Assembly: GCA_018697195.1 (NCBI GenBank) | Contig: CM031857.1 | Location: 62,626,069-62,690,068, forward strand | Direction of reading: 5' to 3' | DNA: 64,000 nucleotides | Origin: Certhia americana | Taxonomy: Eukaryota; Chordata; Aves; Passeriformes; Certhiidae | Shown: positions 1 through 10,670 of the stretch, in pieces | Layout of the letters: every line of letters begins with the position of its first letter | Numbering within the stretch: the stretch's first letter is position 1 | Translations under genes and position numbers: made by a program | The notes under the pieces: generated by a model | Seen by the model: the letters and a program-made list of their open reading frames with translations, nothing else | Database searches by the model: none | Told to the model about the DNA's origin: nothing

Positions 1-16
1 CATAAGAATTTACGAG

Positions 17-590
17 TGGTTGTGGCTTAACCCTGGTAGGCAGCTAAGCCTCACACAGCCACAAGCTCGTTTCTTTGCATTGGGAAGGCAAAAAGAATTG
101 GAAGTGCACAAGCAAAAGCACTCATGTGTCAAGATAAAAATGGTTTAATAAATGAAGCAAGAGCATCTGTGCAAGAAAAGGAATATAAGCATTTCAGTCA
201 TTCCTTCCCATGGGCAGGCAGATGTTCAGCCTTCTCTAGGAAAGCAGGGCTTCATCACATGCAGCAGTGACTTGGACAAATGTCATAAATCTGAATGTTT
301 TCCCTTCCTATTCCTTCCCCCTGGTTTTATTGCTGGCTACAACACTGAATGACATTGAATCTCACTTGGGGTGAGCTGTCCCAGTTGTGTCTCCACACAG
401 TCTGTTTTCCTCCCCTGCCTAGTTACTGGTGGGGAAGTTTGAGATAGAAAGGCCTTGATGCTGAGTAAGCACTGCTTAACAATACCTAAAACATAACTGG
501 ATCTTTCAATCCTGCTTTTATCCCAGATTCAAAACCTAGCTCCGTACTATGACAAAAATTAACTCAACCACAGACAAAACTGAGATTACA
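17..590 (-). mobile_element. Solo LTR of an avian endogenous retrovirus (family A, copy 1)
   Basis: This is a long terminal repeat lying in reverse orientation. On the plus strand it begins with the complement of an avian LTR 3' end (TTAACCCTGGTAGGCAGCTAAG) and runs through recognisable blocks: TTTAATAAATGAAGC, GGCAGGCAGATGTTCAGCC, AAAGCAGGGCTTCATCAC, GTGAGCTGTCCCAGTTGTGTC, AAGGCCTTGATGCTGAGTAAGC. It ends near AATTAACTCAACCACAG. The same blocks occur in the complementary orientation at 9474-10061 and partly at 23461-23844, so the three are one family. No gag, pol or env remains flank it, hence a solo LTR. The TATA-like region is decayed. Possible 6-bp flanks (TACGAG at 11-16, TACAGT at 587-592) match only loosely. 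I judge it class II (ERVK-like) from memory of avian LTRs; the family name is not assigned. Confidence 0.8.
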
Positions 591-1169
591 GTTAGTTTTA
601 TGGTTTTATTTCTGCTTTCCCAGTTTCTGGCTAAATTTTTAAAGTAAAAAATTGGTGTAAATCCCCAGCACCCAGCACTAGAAACCAAATTAGGTACCTT
701 CTTGGAAGAGAAGGAGAAGTTCTGTGGTTTTTATTCTGTGATCAGAAAGAAAAATAGTCAGAAAAGTAAAAGATAATCACTCTATCTAATAGAGTTAAAA
801 CTCAGCAACAGCTGAGAACTTTCTAACTTCCTTGCTGTAGTGGACAGAGGAAAACAAGAACTCCTGAGGGTGATTCATGCTGTCATCAGAGAAGTGTCAT
901 AGAGGATGAATCATCTGGCCTGAGTTCTGTTCATAATCAGTAGGGAGATTAAAAGAAGCATCCATTAACAATTTATCATTGTACCTTAACATAAGTGCCT
1001 GAGATAGCTGAGGTAACTTCTGCTCTGACAGAAATTACATTTCTGCATTGTTTATTAGTGCAGCTAAAACAGTGAGGTAAGTTTTAGACATCTGAGAGAT
1101 GCTGAAGCAACAAGTACCCCACTAATTGCTTTTATTACCAAGAGCACTATACTATTTTAATAGTTACAA
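591..1169. other. AT-rich unique sequence
   Basis: The stretch between the first LTR and the first CR1 has no open frame of note, no tandem array and no repeat that I recognise. A GTGAGGTAAGT string near 1075 resembles a splice donor, but no matching acceptor with an open exon lies upstream. Confidence 0.6.
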
Positions 1170-2204
1170 AATTACAGAATCACAGAATCACAGGATGAAC
1201 TAGGTTGGAAAATACCTTTGAGATCATGAAGTCCAACCTATGACCTAACCTAACAGGTCCTCATCAACTAAACCATGGCACTGAGTGCCACATCCAGTCT
1301 TTTCTTTAGACATATCTAGGGATGGTGACTCCACCACCTCCCCAGGCAGATGATTCCAGTGCCCAATCACTCTTTCAGTGAAGAATTTCTTTCTGACGTC
1401 TAATCTAAACTTCCCTTGCTGCAGCTTATGACTGTGTCCTCTGGTTCTGTCAGTTGCTGCCTGATGAAAGAGATCAATTCCCACCTGACTGCAGCCACCT
1501 TTCAGGAAGTTGTAGAGAGTGATAAGGTCACCCCTGAGTCTCCTTTTCTCCAGCCTAAACACCCCCAGCTCCCTCAGCCATTCCTCACAGGGTTTGTGTT
1601 CCTAGCCCCTCTCTCATTGCCTCCTCTGGACCTGCTCCAGCATCTCAACATCCTTCCCAAACTGAGGGGCCAGAACTGGACACAGCACTCAAGGTGTGGC
1701 CTCACCAGTGCCCAGTACAGGGGAATAATGACCTCCCTGCTCCTGCTGGCCTCACCATACCTGATACAGGCCAGGATGCCCTTGGTGTTCTTGCCCACCA
1801 GGGCACAGAGCTGGTTCATGTTCATCTGGCTGTCACCAGCACCCCCAGGTTCCTTTCTCTCTGGGCACTGTCCAGCCACACCATCCCCAGCCTGTAACAC
1901 TGCAGGGAGTTGGTGGGGGCAAAGTGCATGACCCAGGACTTGGACTTATTAAACCCCATCTAACTGGACTCTGCCCATCTGTCCAACCATTCCAGGTCTC
2001 TCTGCAGAGCCCTCCTACCCTCCAACAGATTGACACATATTCTCAGCTTGGTGCCATCTGCAAATTTTCTGATGGAGGACTCAATCCCCTCATCCAGATC
2101 ATCAATGAAGATATTAAACAGGACTGACCCCAACACAAATCCCTGGGGACACCACTGGTGACTGGCTGCCAACTGGATGCAGCACCATTCACCATCAAAA
2201 TAGA
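1170..2204 (-). mobile_element. CR1 LINE, 5'-truncated, reverse orientation
   Basis: About 1 kb of the 3' part of a chicken-repeat-1 non-LTR retrotransposon. The plus strand starts with ACAGAATCACAGAATCACAG, the complement of the CR1 3' octamers, followed by GGTTGGAAAATACCTTTGAG. Read on the minus strand it encodes decayed ORF2. From about 2172 down to 1960 a reverse-transcriptase segment has [20 protein letters not shown], then KFADGTKL where intact CR1 has FADDTKL, so the second catalytic aspartate is replaced by glycine. The next segments (1900-1574, 1562-1245) carry the C-terminal blocks SREVIIPLYWALVRPHLE and [20 protein letters not shown]. Stops and frame changes separate them, so the copy is dead. 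The long plus-strand open frame over 1416-1931 is antisense to this element and not a gene. Confidence 0.95.
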
Positions 2205-5123
2205 ATCTATTTTAAAATAGGCTTAGGTATAATATATTGTAATGTCTATTTCTTTGTTTTATTATTCTACCATTGTTCATATAAATCTGTGTCCAAAGAG
2301 GGTATGTTTTCTTTTTATACCCACCTGGAGGAGGATCACCTTTATCTCAGTTCTGGTACTGTCTTGTCCTGGGCTATATCTTAATTCCCTAGTGATTATT
2401 ATGTTACTGCAATCCTTTCAATTCTTACTCCAGCCTCTATGAGACCACAGGTCATAACCCACTGCTTTCTGTACTATAATGCTTAATTTAATTCTCCACA
2501 TTGCATCAAATACAAATCTGTCTTCTGAAGACAGATATAAAAGCTTATTCACAAATATCAGTGTTATCCTGAGAATTCACCATTGGCCAGCTTGCAGTGG
2601 TAAATGCATTCTCACAACACCATGGGATCTGCTATTTGGTAAAGAACAGCTTTCCACTGGAATGCTCTCCTCTGCAGGCCAGGCATATCAGAAATCCCCT
2701 GAGATTTGTGGTAACTAGTCATGTGGCAATACTCAGTCAATATAAAGGAACATATAATTATCAAAGAAAAAAGCAGCAGCTTGAATAGTGACCTCATCTA
2801 TTTCTTTTCTATTCTCATCTATTTCTGAAAAGAGCATTCCCATTCTTGCTGCCTTATGCTTCCATTAAAAGCATTCATTTGTCTTTACTTACAGTATCTA
2901 TATCCTTTGTAAATGAAGACATTTATATCTTTGCTACTCATTTCACTAATACCAGATAAAAGATTTGCTGTTCATGTATTTGTACAGAGCTTGTCATTTT
3001 ATATTATGACATAACATGACATTTTGCCTCTGTGGTACTTTTTGATAATGTCAAATAATAGTACAGAAGACTGGAATTTGTAGTTAGACATTTTTCTCTC
3101 TCACCCTAAAGGCATGGAGCCATTCAAACATGCAAATTATTTGCGAGAAAATAAATTATATAGGGTTAATTGACATGTACAAACAATGAGATTAAACTAC
3201 AAAAGATACTTTTCTTCAAAGTGAGGCAGAGGGTTTACCTTTTAGTTACAGTTTTTGCATGATGATGTTGCGTTATCTTGTCATCTTGATTATCAGAAGC
3301 TAAGCTATGCTTGCAAAAGAAACCAATCAGTAAAAAGACCCCTAATTTTATCAAATTTATTATTCACTGAAAGCAGTATGCTGAACAGAATTCCTTTTAT
3401 AGTAATCTATATGTAAAGAGAATGCACTGTCTTTGTACTAAACCAAAACATGAAAAATAGTACAAAGAAGACTCTTTAAAAAAACCTAATTGAGGATAAA
3501 CCTGTCACATTAAAGCATGTTCTTGGCAAGAAGGTTATGCACAAAACCTTTCTGTGATTAATCTAAAAGTTTAAGCTGAAGAAGTACCGTATAATTGCTT
3601 ATTATGATGAGCTTCTTACAAAATCTTAAGGGAGAATATAATTTGCACAAACATATGCTCGTTTTTAGATTGCTTAACATTTCTTACGGGAAAATGGTTA
3701 GAACATTAATGAATAATAACAACAGATAATTTTATTATAGTTAAGACAGTCATAAGCTTTTTTTGTTGTTGTTGTTGGTATCTGAAATGCTAATTGCAAC
3801 AGTGTATGAAAAGTAATTATTTAGAATTATTTTTGTCTCACGTTTTATTGAATCTAGAAAAAAACATTCATTGTGAACCATCAGATTGATTTCTGTCTTT
3901 TAAAGATTTTTTTTTTAAATTCACATTTATCCAAGGAAAATAAATGTGTTTTAGAATAATAAAATCATTGAATGTCATATGGCTTTCTTATTAACATAAG
4001 TTAATAAAATGTATTAAATAAAGCTTAATGTTTTGCATAATTAAATCAATTATAAATTTTTAGAGGTAAAAGACAAGCGATAGAAGGTAACATTCTTTGA
4101 AATACAATATTTTCTTTAGTTGGAAAAATGCCTTCTCCTACCTGATTGTATTTCCTACTTTTTCTGATTAATAGAACTAAGAAACAGAGCACTTGAAAAC
4201 AAGCTTTTGAAGCAGATCATGTCAGACTGCATCATCAACATATATTTCTGTATTTTCTTATAGTAAAAGGTTACCTATAAGCTATTTGATACCTGATACA
4301 TGGGAACAGTTGTTTTTTTCTTTAATGTGGTAGCAAACTTTTCATCAAGTAAATGCTAGCCTTCAAATGTTTCTTCTAGGACAAGACACCAACAGCAAAA
4401 ATTCTATATGAATGGTCAACCCCCTTTCTAACTTTTTACTTAGCAATATCAGGGAGTACTTGTTATTTCAAATGTCCTTTCCTTTTCATAGATTTAAAAG
4501 GTATTGTCAGCACAAATTCATTTCCAGTCAGTTAGAGATTGGATTGACTCAGTCTAGTTTTGACATTTCTTCTAAGCCTGAATAATTTGTATTCGCCAGA
4601 GTAAGAACAGACTCAAGCTCCAACGGTATTAGTAGGATTTACAGGAAATCTAGGTTTTTATTCCCTTGAAGGTCTAGGTTCTTTGGAATGCTGTCTTACA
4701 TGCCTTTGTTTAGAAATCTCTCTTGGGATGTGAGACAGAGGAAAACTTCACTGTATCTAAATCTGGGTGCTTTCCAGTGGTCTGTCTAGAGCAACATACA
4801 GTCTTCAGTGGAAGTGTCTCAGGTGTCTGTTGCTATTTACTGGCCTTGTTGTTATCAGGGTTTGTGGTTGTTGCTTTATTATTATTACCGATATTATTGT
4901 TATAGGGGACTGTTACTGTTGAACTCATATTTTCTCTTTATTTTTTGCAAGATATTACATTTTATTAATATTAATGTTCCCAAAATTTTTTTCATTGAAA
5001 AACACACAAAGTTAAACAAAGTGTTAAATCAACTTCTTTTCATGTTGAAATGCCCACTAAATTACTCTTGGCAAACTTCAATATTCAGATGTTCTAGTAT
5101 TAAGACTGATACAGCAATGAGAG
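2205..5123. other. AT-rich unique sequence, no gene seen
   Basis: No open frame with convincing coding character, no recognised transposon and no RNA gene. Short simple runs occur, such as GTTGTTGTTGTTG near 3763 and TTATTATTATTACC near 4876. Everything else looks like unique non-coding DNA. Confidence 0.6.

Positions 5124-5170
<47 letters not shown>
5124..5170. repeat. Poly-A tract of 47 bases
   Basis: An uninterrupted run of 47 A follows GCAATGAGAG and precedes GGTGGTATAAATT. It lengthens an apparent open frame (4808-5269) into a lysine run that has no coding meaning. No AATAAA lies shortly upstream and no flanking target duplication is obvious, so a retrocopy tail is not supported. Confidence 0.95.
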
Positions 5171-5172
<2 letters not shown>

Positions 5173-5962
5173 TGGTATAAATTCTCAAAAAATTCTACGA
5201 ACGATCCAGGCAAGAAATGTCCCCATAAATGAGCATGAGTACCAAAATGACAACCCTGTTTTGCTTTAATCTAGTTGCTGATCTTCTTTATTCACTTAAA
5301 CTGGTTTCTAAATCATGAAATTCACAATTTTTTTGTATAATTGTCTTAAGTTTCAAGAAACTTGTAACCAGTTAACATGACTCAGTAAATATTCCAAAGT
5401 TTCTGCACTCTTTTATCTGACTAGTTTTTAACAAAATCATAAAACAACACTAAGGCTTCAGAGTAAGAACTTTATTTTTTAATTTTTCAAATTTTTTACA
5501 ATACTGTGTGTCAGCTAACAATATCAGATGAGGTGCATGGACCATGATATTTATATTACAAGTGGGGGATGTGTATACCACCATGAACTTGTGTGAGAAA
5601 TACAACAGGTGGATTTATTTTTGTAGGTAACAGTGGTCTGGCATCACTTCCATGCATATCCTTTATGCCTCCTTGTACTATTGTGCATGATTGATGGAAA
5701 ACAGTAACTGGGATGACATTGTCTACATGTTTTAAGAATTCATGTACATCAAATACATTTTAGAATTGTATATATGTCACAGCCCTTTTAAATCAATGGA
5801 TTATTATTGCTAGATTTTAAGTATCAAAACTATATTTTATTTGTTTCAAAATATTAGCAAGTAACTCATCTTATATTACAATTTACTCTTTGGTCATAGA
5901 ACTTATGCCTTCCAAATCTACTATTTACACTATTCATTACTGTTGCCTTCTCATTTTTATAA

Positions 5963-5968
<6 letters not shown>
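5171..5968. other. AT-rich unique sequence
   Basis: No gene or recognised repeat is visible between the poly-A tract and the GT microsatellite. Confidence 0.6.
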
Positions 5969-6001
<33 letters not shown>

Positions 6002-6044
6002 GGTTTTTTGGGGTTTTTTTTTGGTGTGTTTTTTTTTTTTTTTG
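5969..6044. repeat. (GT)15 microsatellite plus T/G-rich tract
   Basis: Fifteen GT dinucleotides (5969-5998) are followed by T runs broken by GGG and GGGG (GGGTTTTTTGGGGTTTTTT) and a final T run near 6030-6043. The open frames here translate to VCVCV and FFF strings and are artefacts. Similar T-with-G tracts occur at 54656-54711 and 58399-58480. Confidence 0.95.
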
Positions 6045-7399
6045 TGTACATTCTATTTCTGTGTACAATAACACTTTTTTATAAATCTAGCAAGATATGT
6101 CTATGGTCTGAATGTCTATGTCTATGTCTAAAGACATCTGACTTTATTGTCTTCTATTATTTAAAAAAATTATCAATGTTGCCTTATTTATTGGTTAAAA
6201 TTTAATCTAGATGAGGCAAAAACTATCCCCTGTAGGGTTGTTAAAGCAGTATTTTAGGATAGCAATAATTTACTAAATCCAGAATCTTTCAGCATTGTCT
6301 CCATTCTACAAGCCACAAAAAGTTCCCAGTTAATACCAGAGCTTTTGAAAGAGGCTGATATCATAGTCCAGAAGCATAATCTTGTTAAGGTAACTTGTCC
6401 TCCTTGTATCTTCGTACGAGTTTTTATCCTTTTTTTTCCTCTCCTTAGAGGTTCACTGTACAGTGTACCTGTCATGTTATCATTTCAATATTCATATGCA
6501 TAAACTACCTTATTTCCCAAAGATGTCAATTCATTTCTTAATGTGCTTCATTTTTCCTTACTTGTAAGAGAACAATAAAACTCCCAATATTTCTTGGAAA
6601 ATTTTCTGCCATAAGAGAACTAAAGACTATGCAGTGATTATATAGGATTTAGATGGTTTTTCCTCAAACAATACTGCCTTCAGAGTTATCTAAGAAATCA
6701 CATGGTAAAATGCTTAGCTTTTAGATTAGATTCAAATACTTATTTTTATTTTTCTAGACACTGATACTTGGTTTCCATCATGCTGAATCTCCATGCTGCC
6801 ACTCAGCGTTCAGAATGAATGTCTTAGAGTAGACCAGAGGAGGTAATTTCTCCTAAGGGTGCTCTTCAACTTGTGAACTGAGCAGAGATCTAAACCTACA
6901 GAAGATCACAAATATAATTATGTTGAACAATCCTAAAACAAAAAAACCCTGACTTTCAAATATAGTACTTCTATTTTGCAGGTGATTTGAGGGGGGCGTG
7001 GAGTGGTGTGTGTGTTTCTATTTGCTTTTCCTTTTTTTTCCCTGTGTAGATGATAACACTTGCAAACAGATAAGTCAGTGTTACAAAGTTTTTAGTTAAA
7101 TAGCATTTTCATAAAAACTGATACCTGGTTTTGATCACGCAACATTATGAGACATATGAGACAAGAGCACACAGAAAAAAAGATTCAGTTCAAATATTCT
7201 TTGTCACCATTCCATCAGAAAACTGCAGCTATTTCTATATCTTTGCTTAGTACCTAAGGACTCATTTTCCTTTACAGCTCCTCTGAGAATGCCAGTTTGT
7301 AACCTTTCCAGATACAGCAAATGAAGCACAGCTCAAAATGAATTAGAGTAGGAAGAGACTGCAGAGAAAAGAGACTGCCTATAAGCCTCCAGCTATCTC
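6045..7399. other. AT-rich unique sequence, no gene seen
   Basis: No feature is supported here beyond small purine or pyrimidine runs. Confidence 0.6.
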
Positions 7400-7475
7400 A
7401 TCACAGAATCATAGACTACCAGATTGGAAGGGACCTCAATGATCCTATGGTCCAATCCTTTTATTCTGACCTCTC
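7400..7475 (-). mobile_element. CR1 LINE 3'-end fragment, reverse orientation
   Basis: The plus strand reads TCACAGAATCATAG, then AGATTGGAAGGGACCTCAAT and GGTCCAATCC. This is the complement of the last 70 or so bases of CR1. It is a severely 5'-truncated insertion, and only the 3' untranslated tail remains. Confidence 0.85.
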
Positions 7476-9473
7476 TTTATTTTCAATCGCCTCTAAAATG
7501 GCAAAGGAAAAGGGCCAAATCCTTCCTCTGTATTATATACACTTTTCACTTAAGGCCCAACTTTCTTACAGGAGAATCTATTAACATTTAATGTAGGACA
7601 TCTCCCTTTTTCTTCAGGTTTTACTTCTCAAATTTAATCAAAATCCGTTTTTTTAAAAACGTCTAATCTTATCTTCTATCTTTTCACATGAATGCCCTAG
7701 CTCTGGTACTTTTCCCCCTATCTTAAGACATTATTTTCATTGTCCATTTCTAATTTCTGTGTACATGGTCATCTTTTCCTTCACTTTCTAGTCTGTTTTG
7801 CTAGCCTTTCTTGTTTTCCTTCCAGTTGTCCTAGAAGTCCCCAGTACAATTGCCAAATCTCCTCCTTCTGGTATTTGAAATGTCTAAATTTCCCTTCTAG
7901 TTACTTGTTAAATTTAGTTGACAACATTATAGCTGACTAGGGCACAAAAACTTGCTAAGTGTCATGCTTAGAGGTGCACTTATATTATGTTGGTCTTTTC
8001 CTGATTCTAATATGTAATTGAATTATTTTGTGTATTAAAAAAAAAACCAAAAAAATCAAACAAAATACATTTATAATAGTATATGTTTTAAAGAATGGAC
8101 TGAGGTGAAATTTTAAAAACATATATTCCTTTCCTCAAAAAGTTCTTCATGTTTGTATCTCTTCAGCTCTTACAGAATCACTAATTGTTCTATAAAGCAA
8201 TAAGAAATGAATCAATACCTTGAACATTCCACATAAGCAATGTTTATATAACAGTCCATAATTATTTTTGAAGCATTTAATTTATATGTGTCTATATACA
8301 TCATTTTGTAAACAAGATTTTCTATCTATCTGGAGAAAGCAGGTAAGGAAGTCTCAGATTTTTGAGATTTCTGGTACAGTAATTTCAGAGATGCATTTCT
8401 TCTGTCAGTAGACACCAGCAATTTCTGCAACTGATGTTTCATCCATTACACCAGCTCGATTTCTCAGACAATGGATAATTAGCTAGACTTTTCTGCTGGA
8501 TGATTACTTCTATCTTTTGAGATATCTCATGTTATAATGGACAAAATGTCATGAATAACAAGGCATTATGTTGGTGAAAGCTACATCACTAAAAAGTAGA
8601 TTGTCTTTGAAGAAGGAAAGTCTTTCATGCATTAGTGGTTTCAGTTCTGTCTCATCTCTTGCCTTAGAGAGAATGTTAACACATAGAAAATTAAAAACTG
8701 AAGATAAATCTATATAAAGCTCATCTTATATCTGAAGAAGAAGCTGAAATAAAAGGTCTGCTACAATTTTAAAAATCCTCAGTATGATCAGACAAAGTTT
8801 GTTATTTAATCATGCATGAAGATTTTTTGCCTCTAAAATGGCTTGTTATAATATTATAATTGTATTAAGTGACTCGCATTTATGAAATTACCTTAGGATA
8901 TTGCATTAGATTTCCAAGGATGTACTTTTACTAAGTGCTGCCTATTGAGTTTATTCACATTATCCTATAGATACGGATGAGGCTCTTTTATTGTCTATGT
9001 GAGATGTTTAAAATACGGAAATAGACTCTTTCACCACGTGCTCTGCAGCAAGTACACTACGCAGCATCCCCTTGATCACTGTATGCTTTACACAGAGAAG
9101 AGAAAAGGTGGAATGCTCCAGTTTCTTCTGAGCTAGCAAAACAATAGCAATAAATTTGTGTTCATAGAAGTTTGCATAGAGGTTGGTACCATTGAGTAAG
9201 CAGCAAACGAAGCCAAGGCAATGACAATTATTAGTTTTTCACTCTGTTACAAGAGTTATTGTTCCCATGTGGTGCATGCCTTTTACTTAGAGCTTCTTGC
9301 AAACTTGAAGACACAGGGGAAAGACAGAGTGAGAGAGATGTTTAGTACTGGAAATATATGCCATTGAAACTCCTTTTGACTTTCTCGTCATTCCTTGACA
9401 ATTTTTGTTCATTTTGATGCATCACAACACCTATAAGGACTAGAGGTGTTCTGTAAGGGAGTTTGTGTGTGAA
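7476..9473. other. AT-rich unique sequence, no gene seen
   Basis: No recognised element. An A-rich tract AAAAAAAACCAAAAAAATCAA lies near 8039. A CAGGTAAGGAAG string at 8341 resembles a strong splice donor, but the sequence before it does not form a convincing exon. Confidence 0.6.
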
Positions 9474-10061
9474 TGTGTTGGCTTTCGTAGAGATAGACAA
9501 TATTTTTCAGAGTGACTGGTATGTGGTTGTGTTTTAGATTTGTGCTGAACACAGGGTTCATAAAATAGTAATGTTTTTGTTGTTACTGAGCAGTGTTTAT
9601 ACAGAACCAAGGCCTTTTCTGCTTTTAGTACACCCACACTGGTGAGGAGTCTGGGGCTGCATGGAAATTTGGGAAGAGATATGGTCAGGAGGGCTAACTC
9701 CAACTGATTAAAGGGATATTCCAGACTATGCGACATCATGCTTGTCCTTAAAGTGTGAGGGGAGAAGAAGCAAGGGCAAGACATTTGGAATTATGTCATT
9801 TATCTTCCGAAGTCACAATTACTGGTGATGTGGCTCTGCTCTCTTCTAGATTCCTAAACACCTACCTGCCCATGGAAAGCATTGAATTAATTTGTTGTTT
9901 TGATTTGCTTGTATGTGACTTCTGCTTCACCTATTCAACTGTTTTTCAATACACAAGTTTTCTATCTTTTGCCCTTCTGATTCTGTCCCTGATCCTGTTG
10001 GTGAGGAAGGGAATGAGTGGCTGCATGGGCCTTGGCTGCTGGCTGGGATTAAACTGTGATG
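9474..10061 (+). mobile_element. Solo LTR of an avian endogenous retrovirus (family A, copy 2)
   Basis: A full-length LTR of about 588 bp in forward orientation. It starts TGTGTTGGCTTTCGTAGAG and passes through TTTTAGATTTGTGCTGAACAC, CAAGGCCTTTTCTGCTTTTAG, AAGGGATATTCCAGACTATG, AACACCTACCTGCCCATGG, CACCTATTCAACTG and CCCTTCTGATTCTGTCCCTG. It ends with GGCTGGGATTAAACTGTGATG. These blocks are the complement of those at 17-590. The expected TATA motif after CATGCT has decayed to CCTTAAAG. Flanks GTGAA (9469-9473) and GTGAT (10062-10066) may be a target duplication with one change. The 148-codon open frame 9755-10201 mostly translates this LTR and is not a gene. No internal retroviral sequence adjoins it. 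Confidence 0.85.
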
Positions 10062-10369
10062 GTGATATAGAGGTATTGAGATCCTACCTAATAACCCAGG
10101 TCCTAGGTACATTTGAAACAGCTTCAATGTTAATAAGTGTTTCAAAGAAGATGAGGAAAGAAAAAATTCTGACTACATCAGAAATTACTACTACATCATG
10201 ATAACTGACCCACTTTGGCTGACTGTTCTACAGGAACATAGGTGCACCCACAGGATGATTCTCTTAGGAGTAATTTCCTAAATTAAACAAAAGATAACAA
10301 AACTGTGAGTGATAGTTCATTGCTGAATAATATCCAAAAGGAACCAATGGACAATTTCAAGGTGAATAT
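10062..10369. other. Spacer between LTR and GC-richer island
   Basis: About 300 bases of ordinary AT-rich sequence with no recognised feature. Confidence 0.5.
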
Positions 10370-10670
10370 TGCCAGGATGCTCCACAGGCCACTAAGGTGA
10401 ACAGGACAGGTCAGACAGGGAGCATCAGGGACAGTCCCAGCATCAGACATTTCCTGGGGGTGGGAACAGACCATGGACCCACAGGTGATTCTGGCTTAGT
10501 GGGGTCTGTGACCAGGCAGGGTAGGGCTGTGGGGAGCTGGACCATCCTGCTGCAGTGTTGTTGGGACAGGGCTTGATGGCCCTGAGCTTCTGACAAAGGG
10601 TCCTGGGCCGTGGCCAGGGTGGGGGAAGGGGAAGAGGTGAGTGGTGGGCAGGGAGAGGAAAACACTCAAG
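10370..10670. other. Unassigned GC-richer island
   Basis: About 300 bases clearly richer in G and C than the surroundings, with G runs on the plus strand (CCTGGGGGTGGGAAC, GGGTGGGGGAAGGGGAAGAG, GGGCAGGGAGAGG). No reading frame has coding character; the minus-strand frames are proline/serine-rich by composition. It has few CpG and no obvious promoter elements, so it is not a clear CpG island. It could be the decayed end of another repeat or an isochore fluctuation. I cannot name a family. Confidence 0.4.

Noticed and set aside
1416..1931. 171-codon open frame on the plus strand
   Set aside because: It is antisense to a CR1 copy whose minus-strand frames carry real ORF2 blocks. Its leucine/proline-rich translation is a by-product.
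4808..5269. 153-codon open frame
   Set aside because: It is held open by the 47-A tract (a lysine run), and the rest has AT-biased composition with no family resemblance.
5969..6205. Cysteine/valine-rich open frames
   Set aside because: Translation of the (GT)15 microsatellite and the T/G tract.
9755..10201. 148-codon open frame with a hydrophobic middle that looks like a membrane segment
   Set aside because: The frame lies mostly inside a solo LTR that matches 17-590 in the complementary orientation; the hydrophobic stretch is translated LTR sequence.
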